From Spirosoma validum (lineage in GTDB: Bacteria; Bacteroidota; Bacteroidia; Cytophagales; Spirosomataceae), in assembly GCF_014699035.1 (NCBI RefSeq), contig NZ_JACXAA010000014.1:62001-126000 (forward strand): 64,000 bases of DNA, given 5' to 3'. Numbering within the stretch: the first letter of the stretch is position 1; each line of letters opens with the position of its first letter. Below, one piece after another: positions 25,731-34,600 of the stretch. The position numbers and the translations under genes are program-made. The notes under the pieces are model-generated. The model was not told the DNA's origin, did no database searches, and saw only the letters and a program-made list of their open reading frames with translations.

Positions 25731-27470
25731 ATGAAGTATCTATTTATTACTCTGTGCATCAGTCTATTCATAAGTTGCCAGAAAAAGGACGAAAGCGAAT
25801 CTAAAAAAACTCCCCCTACTCCTATTCCGACCGATTTCATTGAAGAGCTATGGTATAAAAATGCTTTCCTGTACAGCGTCGATGTCGAGGTTTTTAAGGA
25901 TTCCGATGGCGATGGCGTCGGTGATTTTAAGGGCATCACGCAGCAGTTGGATTACCTCATTCAATTGGGTGTCAGGACGATTTGGCTGGCCCCTTTTCAA
26001 CCCACACCCAACAAAGACGACGGGTACGACATCGCTGATTTCTATGGCATCGATTCGCGACTGGGTACTGATCAGGATTTCGACGAATTCATTCGCCAGA
26101 CCAATAAAAAAGGGATTCGGGTAATGATGGATTTGGTTACGAACCACACGTCCGATCAGCACCCCTGGTTCAAAGCGGCTCGTCAGCGTAAAGATTCGCC
26201 CTATCGCTCCTGGTACGTCTGGTCGAAAGAGCAGCCAAAAAAATGGGACAAAGGCATGATTTTTCCGGGTGTACAGAAAGAGGTCTGGAGCTACGACAAG
26301 CAGGCGGGCGAATATTTTTATCACCGCTTTTATGACTTTCAGCCCGACCTGAACATGCAGAACCCGGCTTTACAACGGGAAATGCGAAAAATTGTCCGCC
26401 ATTGGCTGGATAAGGGTGTGGCCGGCTTTCGGGTGGATGCCGTTCCATTCCTGATCGAGATAGCCAACGCCGACTTCGACCCTGAAAAACCACAGTATCA
26501 GTTTGACATCATTACGCAGCTGCACCAGTATATTCAGTGGCATAAAAAAGATGCCATTCTGCTGGGTGAAGCTAACGTCGACCCGAAGGATCAGCAGGAC
26601 TATTTCGGGAAAGATGGCCAGAATATGCAGACAATGTTCAACTTCTTTGCGAATCAGTACCTGTTCTATTCGCTGGCTACGGGCGAGACGAAGCTGCTGA
26701 AAAAAGCCCTGGAGGATACCAAAGCCATTCCGCCAACGGCTCAGTGGGCAACGTTTCTGCGCAACCACGACGAAATCGACCTGGGTCGGCTGAGTGACAG
26801 TGAACGGGATAAAGTCTACGCCCGCTTCGGCCCCGACTCAACCATGCAGCTTTACGACCGGGGCATCCGGCGCCGACTGGCACCAATGCTGGGCGACCGA
26901 AAGCTGATTGATTTGGCCTACAGCTTCCTGTTTTCCATGCCGGGTATGCCCGTCATTCGTTACGGTGAAGAAATCGGCATGGGCGACGATCTGAAGCTAA
27001 AGGAACGCTTATCCATCCGAACCCCCATGCAATGGTCGAACGCACCCAATGCTGGTTTTTCAACAGCCGCCAAAACAGTTCAACCAGTCATCAGCCAGGG
27101 GCCATACAGCTATACGAAGGGCGTTAACGTAGCAGACCAGCGTGCCGACTCTGCGTCGCTGCTGAATCAGATTACCCGGTTAGCCCAATTGCGAAAACAA
27201 TGCCCCGAAATCGGTTGGGGTAACTGGGAGATGCTTGACACGGGATCGGAACAGGTATTAGCCATCCGGTATGATTGGCAAGGCCGCTCTCTGGTAGTCG
27301 TCCACAATTTTAGTTCTGAGCCGCAGCAGTGCCAGATAGCCACAAAAACGCAAACAGGCCGTCCGTTAACTGACTTAATGAATAATTCAGAAACGCCGTT
27401 GGGCACCGGGGGAAATTTCGCGGTTCAATTGCCGGGTTACACGTTTAGGTGGTATCGCGTAAAAAAATGA
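25731..27470 (+). CDS. Trehalose synthase-like GH13 lipoprotein
   Basis: The 579-residue protein starts with a lipoprotein signal (LFISC, Cys16) and a short Pro/Lys linker, followed by a GH13 barrel. Catalytic residues are Asp236 (GFRVDAVPF), Glu280 (LLGEANV) and Asp347 (FLRNHDEIDL). The stretches WYKNAFLYSVDVEVFKDSDG, TNHTSDQHPWF, GIRRRLAPMLGDRK and GEEIGMGDDLKLKER followed by RTPMQW match GH13_16 trehalose synthases, which isomerise maltose to trehalose. Those are normally cytoplasmic, so a lipid-anchored form may act on periplasmic maltose or be a related alpha-glucosidase. It lies 110 nt upstream of treZ, pointing to trehalose or alpha-glucan metabolism. Confidence 0.82.
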   Translation: MKYLFITLCISLFISCQKKDESESKKTPPTPIPTDFIEELWYKNAFLYSVDVEVFKDSDGDGVGDFKGITQQLDYLIQLGVRTIWLAPFQPTPNKDDGYDIADFYGIDSRLGTDQDFDEFIRQTNKKGIRVMMDLVTNHTSDQHPWFKAARQRKDSPYRSWYVWSKEQPKKWDKGMIFPGVQKEVWSYDKQAGEYFYHRFYDFQPDLNMQNPALQREMRKIVRHWLDKGVAGFRVDAVPFLIEIANADFDPEKPQYQFDIITQLHQYIQWHKKDAILLGEANVDPKDQQDYFGKDGQNMQTMFNFFANQYLFYSLATGETKLLKKALEDTKAIPPTAQWATFLRNHDEIDLGRLSDSERDKVYARFGPDSTMQLYDRGIRRRLAPMLGDRKLIDLAYSFLFSMPGMPVIRYGEEIGMGDDLKLKERLSIRTPMQWSNAPNAGFSTAAKTVQPVISQGPYSYTKGVNVADQRADSASLLNQITRLAQLRKQCPEIGWGNWEMLDTGSEQVLAIRYDWQGRSLVVVHNFSSEPQQCQIATKTQTGRPLTDLMNNSETPLGTGGNFAVQLPGYTFRWYRVKK

Positions 27471-27475
27471 AGCAG

Positions 27476-27507
27476 AACGGACTCCTTCCTCTGTAACCAG
27501 GTCCGTT
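27476..27507 (+). terminator. Weak hairpin between the TreS-like gene and treZ
   Basis: AACGGAC (27476-27482) pairs with GTCCGTT (27501-27507) with an 18-nt loop. There is no clear T-run, so at most partial termination is expected. Confidence 0.35.
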
Positions 27508-27580
27508 TACTCACTTCCCTCATTTACAAACAAGACCGTTAGTCTGTAAGGTGTTTCTCAGAAGGCAGGTTTTTATTTAT

Positions 27581-29512
27581 ATGATGTATCCACTCAACGT
27601 AAACAAACGAACACTTGGCGTAACGTTTCTTCCGGATAGGCAAGCGCAGATCGTGCTCTGGAGTCCCTCTGCTGATCAGGTCGATTTGAAAATAAACGGA
27701 CAGTCGGTTCTGCCCCTTCAGCAGGAAGAACTTGGGTACTGGCAAACAAAAACCGATCAGCTACGGCCGGGCGATTCATACACGTTTGTACTTAATAACG
27801 AGAAAGAATATCCCGATCCGGCTTCGTTGAGTCAGCCACAGGGCGTTTATGATGCTTCGCAGGCAATTGATACGTCCTTATTTTACTGGGACGACCAATG
27901 TTGGGTTAATCCAGCGCTGGAAGATTATCTGTTGTACGAAGTTCATACCGGTACATTCACGCCGGAGGGCACCTTCGCTTCCCTGGAAACGAAACTCGAT
28001 TACCTGAAAGCGCTGGGCGTAACGGCTATAGAAATTATGCCTGTAGCTCAATTCGCAGATAGTCGCAACTGGGGGTATGACGGTGTTTACTCATTTGCCG
28101 TTCAGAATTCCTACGGCGGGGCCAGCAATCTGCAACGCCTAGTCGATGCCTGTCATTATAAGGGGATCGCTGTCGTACTGGACGTCGTGTATAACCATTT
28201 CGGGCCAGAGGGAAGCTTCTTTAGTAACTTTGGCCCTTATCTGACCAGCAAGTATTGTACGCCCTGGGGCAATGCTATTAATTTCGATGATGCCTGGTGT
28301 GATGGCGTCCGGCACTACGTTATTGAGAATGCCCTGATGTGGTTCCGGGATTTTCACATCGATGCGTTACGTCTGGATGCGGTTCACGCCATGAAAGACT
28401 GCAGCCCGGTACATATTCTACAGGAACTCCGTCAGCAGGTCGACCACCTGATGGAGACTACAGGACGACGACATCATTTACTGGTCGAGTGTGACCTCAA
28501 CGACCCAAAATTTATTAACCCCCTGACTGAACACGGTTACGGTATGGATGCTCAGTGGATAGACGAGTTCCATCATTCCCTACGGGTGACGGTTGGTGAA
28601 GCAAAGACAGGCTATTATGCTGATTTTGATGGCCTTGCTCATTTGACGAAATCGTATCAGCATGGTTACGTCTACGACGGTCAGTTTTCTAACGTACGCC
28701 AGAAGCTTTTTGGCTGTAAAGCCGAATCAAACCCAGGACACCAGTTTATTATTTTCTCGCAGAATCATGATCAGGTAGGCAATCGCCAGCAGGGTGAGCG
28801 ATCGAGCCAGTTGTACAGCTATGACACGCTGAAGCTATTAGCCGGAGCCGTACTGGTGAGTCCATACATACCTCTGTTATTTATGGGTGAAGAATGGGGT
28901 GAAACGAATCCCTTCTTTTATTTCGCGACTCATTTCGAGCCAGATTTGGTCGAGGCTGTCCAGCAAGGCAGAAAAGATGAGTTTGCGCATTCCCATTCGG
29001 ATAAGGAGGTCCCAGCGCCCCAAAGCCATGATACGTTCGAAGAAGCCAAACTACAGTGGGGTTTATTAGCTAAAGAGCCGCACCAGACGCTGTTACGTTA
29101 TTACCAGACGCTGATTGCTTTACGTAGGCAACTACCGGCGTTGCACAAGCTAGACCGTCAATATGTAAACGTAACAGCTAACGACGATCAGCAGACGCTA
29201 CAATTACATCGCTGGCAGGGCGATCAGCATATACAATGCCTGATGAATTTCTCAAAACAGCCACAAATTGTCCAGCTATCAGAAGCCAGCCAGGAACAGG
29301 ATTGGCACAAACTACTCGACTCAGCCGATGAACAGTGGTTTCCACAGAACGGAATCAGTACCGCTCCTGGCTCGCTATCGACGGATAACGCCATTGAGCT
29401 ACAGCCCGAGTCGATCGTCATTTACGCCCAGGGGCATGAAAAGTCGCATGTCAACGTACCGAATCCAATTGCACAACGACTTTACCGGGGCGAGGCTGAA
29501 GCGGTCGGCTGA
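27581..29512 (+). CDS. treZ: Malto-oligosyltrehalose trehalohydrolase
   Basis: The start is ATG 27581 (a second ATG follows at once); a GTG at 27551 in frame is less likely. The 643-residue protein has an N-terminal carbohydrate-binding beta domain (LGVTFLPDRQAQIVLWSP), a GH13 barrel with Asp266 (DALRLDAVHA), Glu303 (LLVECDLNDP) and Asp397 (FSQNHDQVGNR), and a C-terminal beta domain. LLYEVHTGTFTPEGTF and MPVAQFADSRNWGYDGVY are typical of TreZ (GH13_10), which releases trehalose from malto-oligosyltrehalose. The last about 20 residues are encoded by the treY remnant that overlaps its end and probably replace the native terminus. With treY destroyed, the supply of its substrate in this strain is unclear. 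Confidence 0.9.
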   Translation: MMYPLNVNKRTLGVTFLPDRQAQIVLWSPSADQVDLKINGQSVLPLQQEELGYWQTKTDQLRPGDSYTFVLNNEKEYPDPASLSQPQGVYDASQAIDTSLFYWDDQCWVNPALEDYLLYEVHTGTFTPEGTFASLETKLDYLKALGVTAIEIMPVAQFADSRNWGYDGVYSFAVQNSYGGASNLQRLVDACHYKGIAVVLDVVYNHFGPEGSFFSNFGPYLTSKYCTPWGNAINFDDAWCDGVRHYVIENALMWFRDFHIDALRLDAVHAMKDCSPVHILQELRQQVDHLMETTGRRHHLLVECDLNDPKFINPLTEHGYGMDAQWIDEFHHSLRVTVGEAKTGYYADFDGLAHLTKSYQHGYVYDGQFSNVRQKLFGCKAESNPGHQFIIFSQNHDQVGNRQQGERSSQLYSYDTLKLLAGAVLVSPYIPLLFMGEEWGETNPFFYFATHFEPDLVEAVQQGRKDEFAHSHSDKEVPAPQSHDTFEEAKLQWGLLAKEPHQTLLRYYQTLIALRRQLPALHKLDRQYVNVTANDDQQTLQLHRWQGDQHIQCLMNFSKQPQIVQLSEASQEQDWHKLLDSADEQWFPQNGISTAPGSLSTDNAIELQPESIVIYAQGHEKSHVNVPNPIAQRLYRGEAEAVG

Positions 29513-29564
29513 CGAACCCCGGCTGGAATTCAAAACCGTGTCGGGTATGGTAGCAGCCCGTTGA
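29448..29564 (+). pseudogene. treY: Truncated treY: only the first codons of malto-oligosyltrehalose synthase
   Basis: In the +1 frame relative to the treZ end, an ATG at 29448 starts MSTYRIQLHNDFT, the characteristic N-terminus of TreY (TYRxQLHxxFTF). After DFT the similarity ends abruptly, and 25 unrelated codons lead to a stop at 29564. A normal TreY is over 700 residues, so a deletion of more than 2 kb is implied. treZ-treY order with overlap is common, which supports the reading. A separate intact treY elsewhere in the genome cannot be excluded. Confidence 0.75.
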
Positions 29565-29577
29565 TCACTACGTGCCT

Positions 29578-30354
29578 TTAGAATTTATAGTTTACCCCAG
29601 CCGGGAGCGGTTCAATAGCTACTTTCATCCATGTTCCATTGACCTTGACCACAACAATTTTGTTGTCTTTATCGTAGAAGATCGTGCCGTCCGGACTGTT
29701 CTTTAGCTCATTATAATTGACATGGCGCGCATCCTGTTCATAATTACGCTCATCATCACCCTCGGGCTTCGTCTCCCGAACGTCCTCACGACCAATTGAT
29801 CCCAGCGTAAGGGCGTTTGTCAATCGTAAGGAACCGTAAAAAATAGCCTTATCGCGGCCGAACAGAAAGGAATGCTGACGCACATCCGACCCAATTTTAA
29901 ACCAGTTATAAGCCTGATCAGAATGATTATACGTCGTTCCGTAGTAATACAATTCGGCGACTGGCTTTTCGAGTTCGACGTGTTTATTGACAAGCATGGT
30001 TATGCGGGATTTATCGTCGGTTGCGTAGCCTTCAAAGACATGATACCCCCATCGTTTTTTATTTCTTTCGTTGGCGTTTCCCCGAACCTGAATCATGTAG
30101 GGGGTGCTTAGAATCCCATTTATACTGCTATACATGGGCGTTAAGGTCGGATTGAAGCCAAAACTGTATCCCCGTTCTTTCCAGCGGGACCAGGACGAAT
30201 CAATATCGGATGAAAGCTCGATTCGTTTATAAGCCGAGCCTGGACTGCCCGCCTGAAGTGAAAAATACGGACTACCGGTTGCAGGAGTCTGTTGCCCTTG
30301 TGCAAACGCATACGTAGTCAGCAGTAAACCGAAAAATAAACTAAAAACTTTCAT
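29578..30354 (-). CDS. Secreted protein of unknown function
   Basis: The 258-residue product has a signal peptide (MKVFSLFFGLLLTTYAFAQ). The mature part is rich in Tyr, Asn and charged residues, with repeated short beta strands such as TPYMIQVRGNANERNKKRWG and KPVAELYYYGTTYNHSDQAY. Near the C-terminus, SPDGTIFYDKDNKIVVVKVNGTWMKV followed by LPAGVNYKF resembles the closing section of Bacteroidota secreted fibre-like proteins. I do not recognise a named family. It converges on the treZ/treY remnant with a 13-nt gap. Confidence 0.65.
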   Translation of the reverse strand: MKVFSLFFGLLLTTYAFAQGQQTPATGSPYFSLQAGSPGSAYKRIELSSDIDSSWSRWKERGYSFGFNPTLTPMYSSINGILSTPYMIQVRGNANERNKKRWGYHVFEGYATDDKSRITMLVNKHVELEKPVAELYYYGTTYNHSDQAYNWFKIGSDVRQHSFLFGRDKAIFYGSLRLTNALTLGSIGREDVRETKPEGDDERNYEQDARHVNYNELKNSPDGTIFYDKDNKIVVVKVNGTWMKVAIEPLPAGVNYKF

Positions 30355-30562
30355 ACGGGTAAATTGGAGTAAGTGGAGGATTAAGGCGTTAAGTGCTATC
30401 CTTGCGATTCGGTTTGCCTGAACTTTTCGCCTGATCTGCCTGCGTACAGTGGATAACAGTAGCCGATTAGCACAACCACCTTTAATGGGTTATACAAAAG
30501 ACGTAACGAGATTTCAACCTGCAAGTTTACCGACAAAACGGAATACGTACTTACCTTTCACC

Positions 30563-31471
30563 ATGAAGATACGTGCCTCTTTTATAAAAAAAATCATGGT
30601 ACTTCTCGGGCTGTTGTCAGGTCCGCTTATGGGAATGGCTCAACCGGGAACGGAGAAACTAGTGCTCGTTTGTGGCCAGAGTAAAGTGCTGCTGGTGGAT
30701 TATCAGAACGGGAAAGATAGCGTTCCGGCTGTAGTCTGGAGCTGGGATGCACACGAAGCGATGGATTTGCCCGATGAGTATCGTACGAAGAAGTTTAACA
30801 CAATGGACGATTGTAAACCGATTCGGCAGGGTGAGCAATTGCTGGTTTCTTCCTCCGGTGGTGCCATCGCCCTGATCAACCGGAGCGACAAAAAAATACT
30901 TTTTCACGCCAGTGTCCCCAATGCCCATTCCATCGAACTCCTGCCGGGTGAACTGATTGCTGCGGCTGCTTCGACGGCACCAACGGGCAACCGAATTATG
31001 CTCTTTGATCGTCGGCAATCGGGTAAACCGATCTTCAGTGATAGTCTGTATTCAGCTCACGGTCTGGTTTGGGATGATAAGCGCAAAAGTCTGTTTGCCT
31101 TGGGATTGACCGTCCTGCGGGAGTACAAACTGATGATGACGGGTCAGAAATCGCTAAAACTGGTGCAGGAATGGAAGATTCCTGGTGAGGGAGGTCACGA
31201 TCTGCAACCGACGCTGGACGGCAACTATCTCTTCCTGACGGAAACGAATGGGGCCTGGCAGTTTGATCTGACCAAACACACCTTTATTAAAATTCCCGGC
31301 TTTACAGATGCTCCTCATACCAAAAGCGTCGGACGTGATCGGTCCGGGCAGTTCGTTTATACCGTTCCGGAAAAGAGCTGGTGGACGTATCATGTTCGGT
31401 TTCAGAATCCTGGCCACGCCCTGAGTTTTCCAGATCTTGAGGTATATAAAGCCCGCTGGTTCCAGCCCTGA
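30563..31471 (+). CDS. Secreted DUF6528-like beta-propeller protein
   Basis: I start at ATG 30563 (MKIRASFIKKIMVLLGLLSG...MGMAQ), a clear signal peptide; an in-frame start at 30449 gives no signal. The 302-residue product shows repeated strand patterns of a propeller: KLVLVCGQSKVLLVDYQNG, VVWSWDAHEAMDLPDEYR, DDCKPIRQGEQLLVSSSGG, SAHGLVWDDKRKSLFALG and GGHDLQPTLDGNYLFLTE. This matches proteins labelled DUF6528 in Bacteroidota, which often stand next to glycan loci; their function is unknown. It precedes the HTCS gene by 214 nt on the same strand. Confidence 0.7.
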   Translation: MKIRASFIKKIMVLLGLLSGPLMGMAQPGTEKLVLVCGQSKVLLVDYQNGKDSVPAVVWSWDAHEAMDLPDEYRTKKFNTMDDCKPIRQGEQLLVSSSGGAIALINRSDKKILFHASVPNAHSIELLPGELIAAAASTAPTGNRIMLFDRRQSGKPIFSDSLYSAHGLVWDDKRKSLFALGLTVLREYKLMMTGQKSLKLVQEWKIPGEGGHDLQPTLDGNYLFLTETNGAWQFDLTKHTFIKIPGFTDAPHTKSVGRDRSGQFVYTVPEKSWWTYHVRFQNPGHALSFPDLEVYKARWFQP

Positions 31472-31685
31472 TGTTTGCGTAGAATTATCAACGACCTGAT
31501 TCCATAGCTAGTCCTAATCGTTGACCGTTCAAATTCAACGAAAAAACGTGGTTGTGTCATCCTGAGGTTAGCAGAGCGTTTTATTTCAGAACAGATAGAA
31601 TTTATAGAGTAAAATAGGACTTTAATGGCATTTTAACAATCCAGTGCTTTCGTGGGCATAGCGACGAACACTTTGGCATGCGAAC

Positions 31686-34600
31686 ATGAATCCCGCTAAA
31701 CTTATTTCTCTTTCATGGCTGCTAGCGGTCTACGGCTTTCTTCTATCTCAGGCGGCATTGGGCCAATCGGACGTTCAAACCTTTAGTCACCTGACAGTCG
31801 AAGAAGGGTTATCCCAAAGCAGTGTTTACGCAATAGCGCAGGATAGTAAGGGGTTCATGTGGTTTGGCACGCAGGACGGGTTAAACCGCTACGACTCGCA
31901 TCGTATGGTCGTTTACCAGCGTCAGAATGGCCAGAAAAATAGCTTTGCCTCCAATACGATCAACAGCCTGCTGGTCGATAAACAGGATCGATTATGGGTT
32001 GGCACAAGCAAAGGGCTGGCTCGCTATCGACCTCAACAAGACGATTTTGAACGTATCCCCTTTACGAAAAACGATTTCACTGGCTTACCCGATTCTACAA
32101 TTACCAATCTGTTTGAAGACAGGCAGCAAAACCTATGGGTCGGTACGTTGCGTGGCCTCTATCGATTGAAAACCAAAAAACCATATCGGTATGAAAGCTT
32201 AGCAAATCTGACGATAAAGCAACGTAACGTAAGCAATCTGTACATCCGGGCCATGTATGAAGACCGGGATCACAATCTGTGGGTCGGTACGTCCGGCGGT
32301 TTAACGAAACTCAGTCCAACAGCATCGGGACGGTTTCAATTGACCAATTATTTCCTGGAAGCTGCGGATTCGGTCAACCATAATGCGTCCAACGGCATTA
32401 ACGCCATCGCTGAAGATAAAACGGGACGGCTCTGGCTCGGAACCGAACGTAACGGCATTGCCCTGTTCGATAAACAAGCAGGTCGGGTTGTTTCCTGGAA
32501 CGTAGCACCCCATCTGGATTTGAGCACACAGACCGTTCGGACAATCCTGCCGGATACGAAAGGAAATTTCTGGGTCGGCACCATGGCTGGCCTGTACATT
32601 ATTGCGCAGGACGGCAGTCGGGTCAGAACGCTGACGAATCAGCCTGCTGACCCAAATTCGTTGAGTGACAATTCAGTACGTTCCCTTTTTCGTGACCAGG
32701 ATGGCTCATTCTGGATTGGCACGTACTACGGTGGCGTCGATATGTACAGCCCGCTTGCCCGGCAGTTTGGATCGTTCCGGCCACTGGATCGCCGGGGAGG
32801 CATGCCCTTCAAAATAGCCAGTGCGATGATACCGGCTTATAACACGAATCAGCTGTGGCTGGGAACAGAAGATCGGGGGCTGTTTTTGGTTAACCGTGAC
32901 AAAACCATTGCCCGGCAGTATACGCATGACCCGAAAAATCCGCAGTCACTCGCCAACGATAAAGTAAAATGCCTGCTAACCGATGGCGCGAACGGTTTGT
33001 GGATCGGGACCATCAAAGGGCTTAATTATTTAGATCTACGGAAGCAGACGATGGCTCGTTTTCTGCACGAGCCCAACAATCCGCATTCGCTACCGAACGA
33101 CCGCATCTACGACCTTAAACGGGATAAGCAGGGCGCCCTCTGGATTCTTACAAACCGGGGTGGGCTTTGCCGATTCGATCCGATAACCCGTTCGTTTATT
33201 CAGTACTCGCATCAGCCAGACAACAATAGGTCGCTCAGTGCAAACAATGCGCTCTGCCTCCTCGTCGACTCAAACGATGCGTTGTGGGTAGGCACAACAG
33301 GAGGCCTGAATCGAAAACTGTCGTCGTCCAATGCATTCGTTCGGTTTATGCATGACGACGATCATTCGTCTTCCATCAGCAGCAATCACATCACCTGTCT
33401 ACTCGAAGACCGCCAGCATCGACTCTGGATCGGCACACGTGACCAGGGACTAAACCTGCTGATGCCCGACCAACGCTCGTTTACGCACTTCACCACGAAA
33501 GAAGGCTTGCCCAGCAACAGCCTGGTTGGTATGCAGGAAGACAAGCAGGGCGCTTTGTGGATCAGCACCGACAAAGGTCTGGCGCAGTTCATACCCGAAC
33601 GGTCGACGTTCATTGGTTACAATAAGAACGACGGGTTAGTTTGCAAGGAGTTTACAACGAATTCAACCTACCAGGATGCTCGTGGATACCTGTATTTTGG
33701 AGGCTACAATGGCATTGTTCAGTTTCATCCGGACAGTATTCGCCGGAATACCAAAATCCCCACGTTAGCATTTACCCAACTACGTCTGTTTAATGAACCC
33801 GTTACGAGTCTTCGTCCCGGCGATCAGGAAACAGGTCTCGATTATAAGCATGGGCTTACGTTTACGCACCGCCAGAACGTGTTTTCGCTGGATTTTGCAG
33901 CCTTCAATTATATCAATTCGGCCAAAAACCGCTACGCTTATAGGCTAATCGGTTTCGATAAAGACTGGAACTACGTAAGCGAGCCCAGGGCCATGTACAT
34001 GAATCTCGAACCGGGCAGTTATGTCCTTCAGGTGAAAGGCGCTAACAACGACGATGTCTGGAATCCACAGCCGCTGGAGTTAACTATCGACGTATTGCCC
34101 CCTTTCTGGAAAACCGCCTGGGCTTATTTGTTCTACGCACTAACGTTTTTGTACCTGCTGAAACTCTGGTCAAGACTAAATCGGAAGCGGCTTCAACTGA
34201 CGCACGATCTGCTGGTTGAACATACTGAAAAGGCCCGGCAGCAGGAGCTTCACCAAACTAAACTGAATTTCTTTACGGAGATTGCACATGAGATCCGGAC
34301 CCCGTTGACGCTCGTGACCGGGCCCATCGAAGTCCTGACGGATCGTTACAGTGACGATCCTTTCCTGCAAAAGCAGTTATCGCTGATGCGAAACAGCACC
34401 GACCGACTGCTGCGACTGCTAAACCAGCTACTGGATTTCAGAAAGCATGAAACGGGCAATCACCCACCAAAATTGCAGGAAACGGACCTGGTCATCTTGC
34501 TACGTACCATTACCGATTCATTTCAGGAACACGCCCGGTCGTGCGGGGTAACTTTAACCAACAAGTCCGAAGTTGCTACGTTGCTTACTTGGGTCGACGC

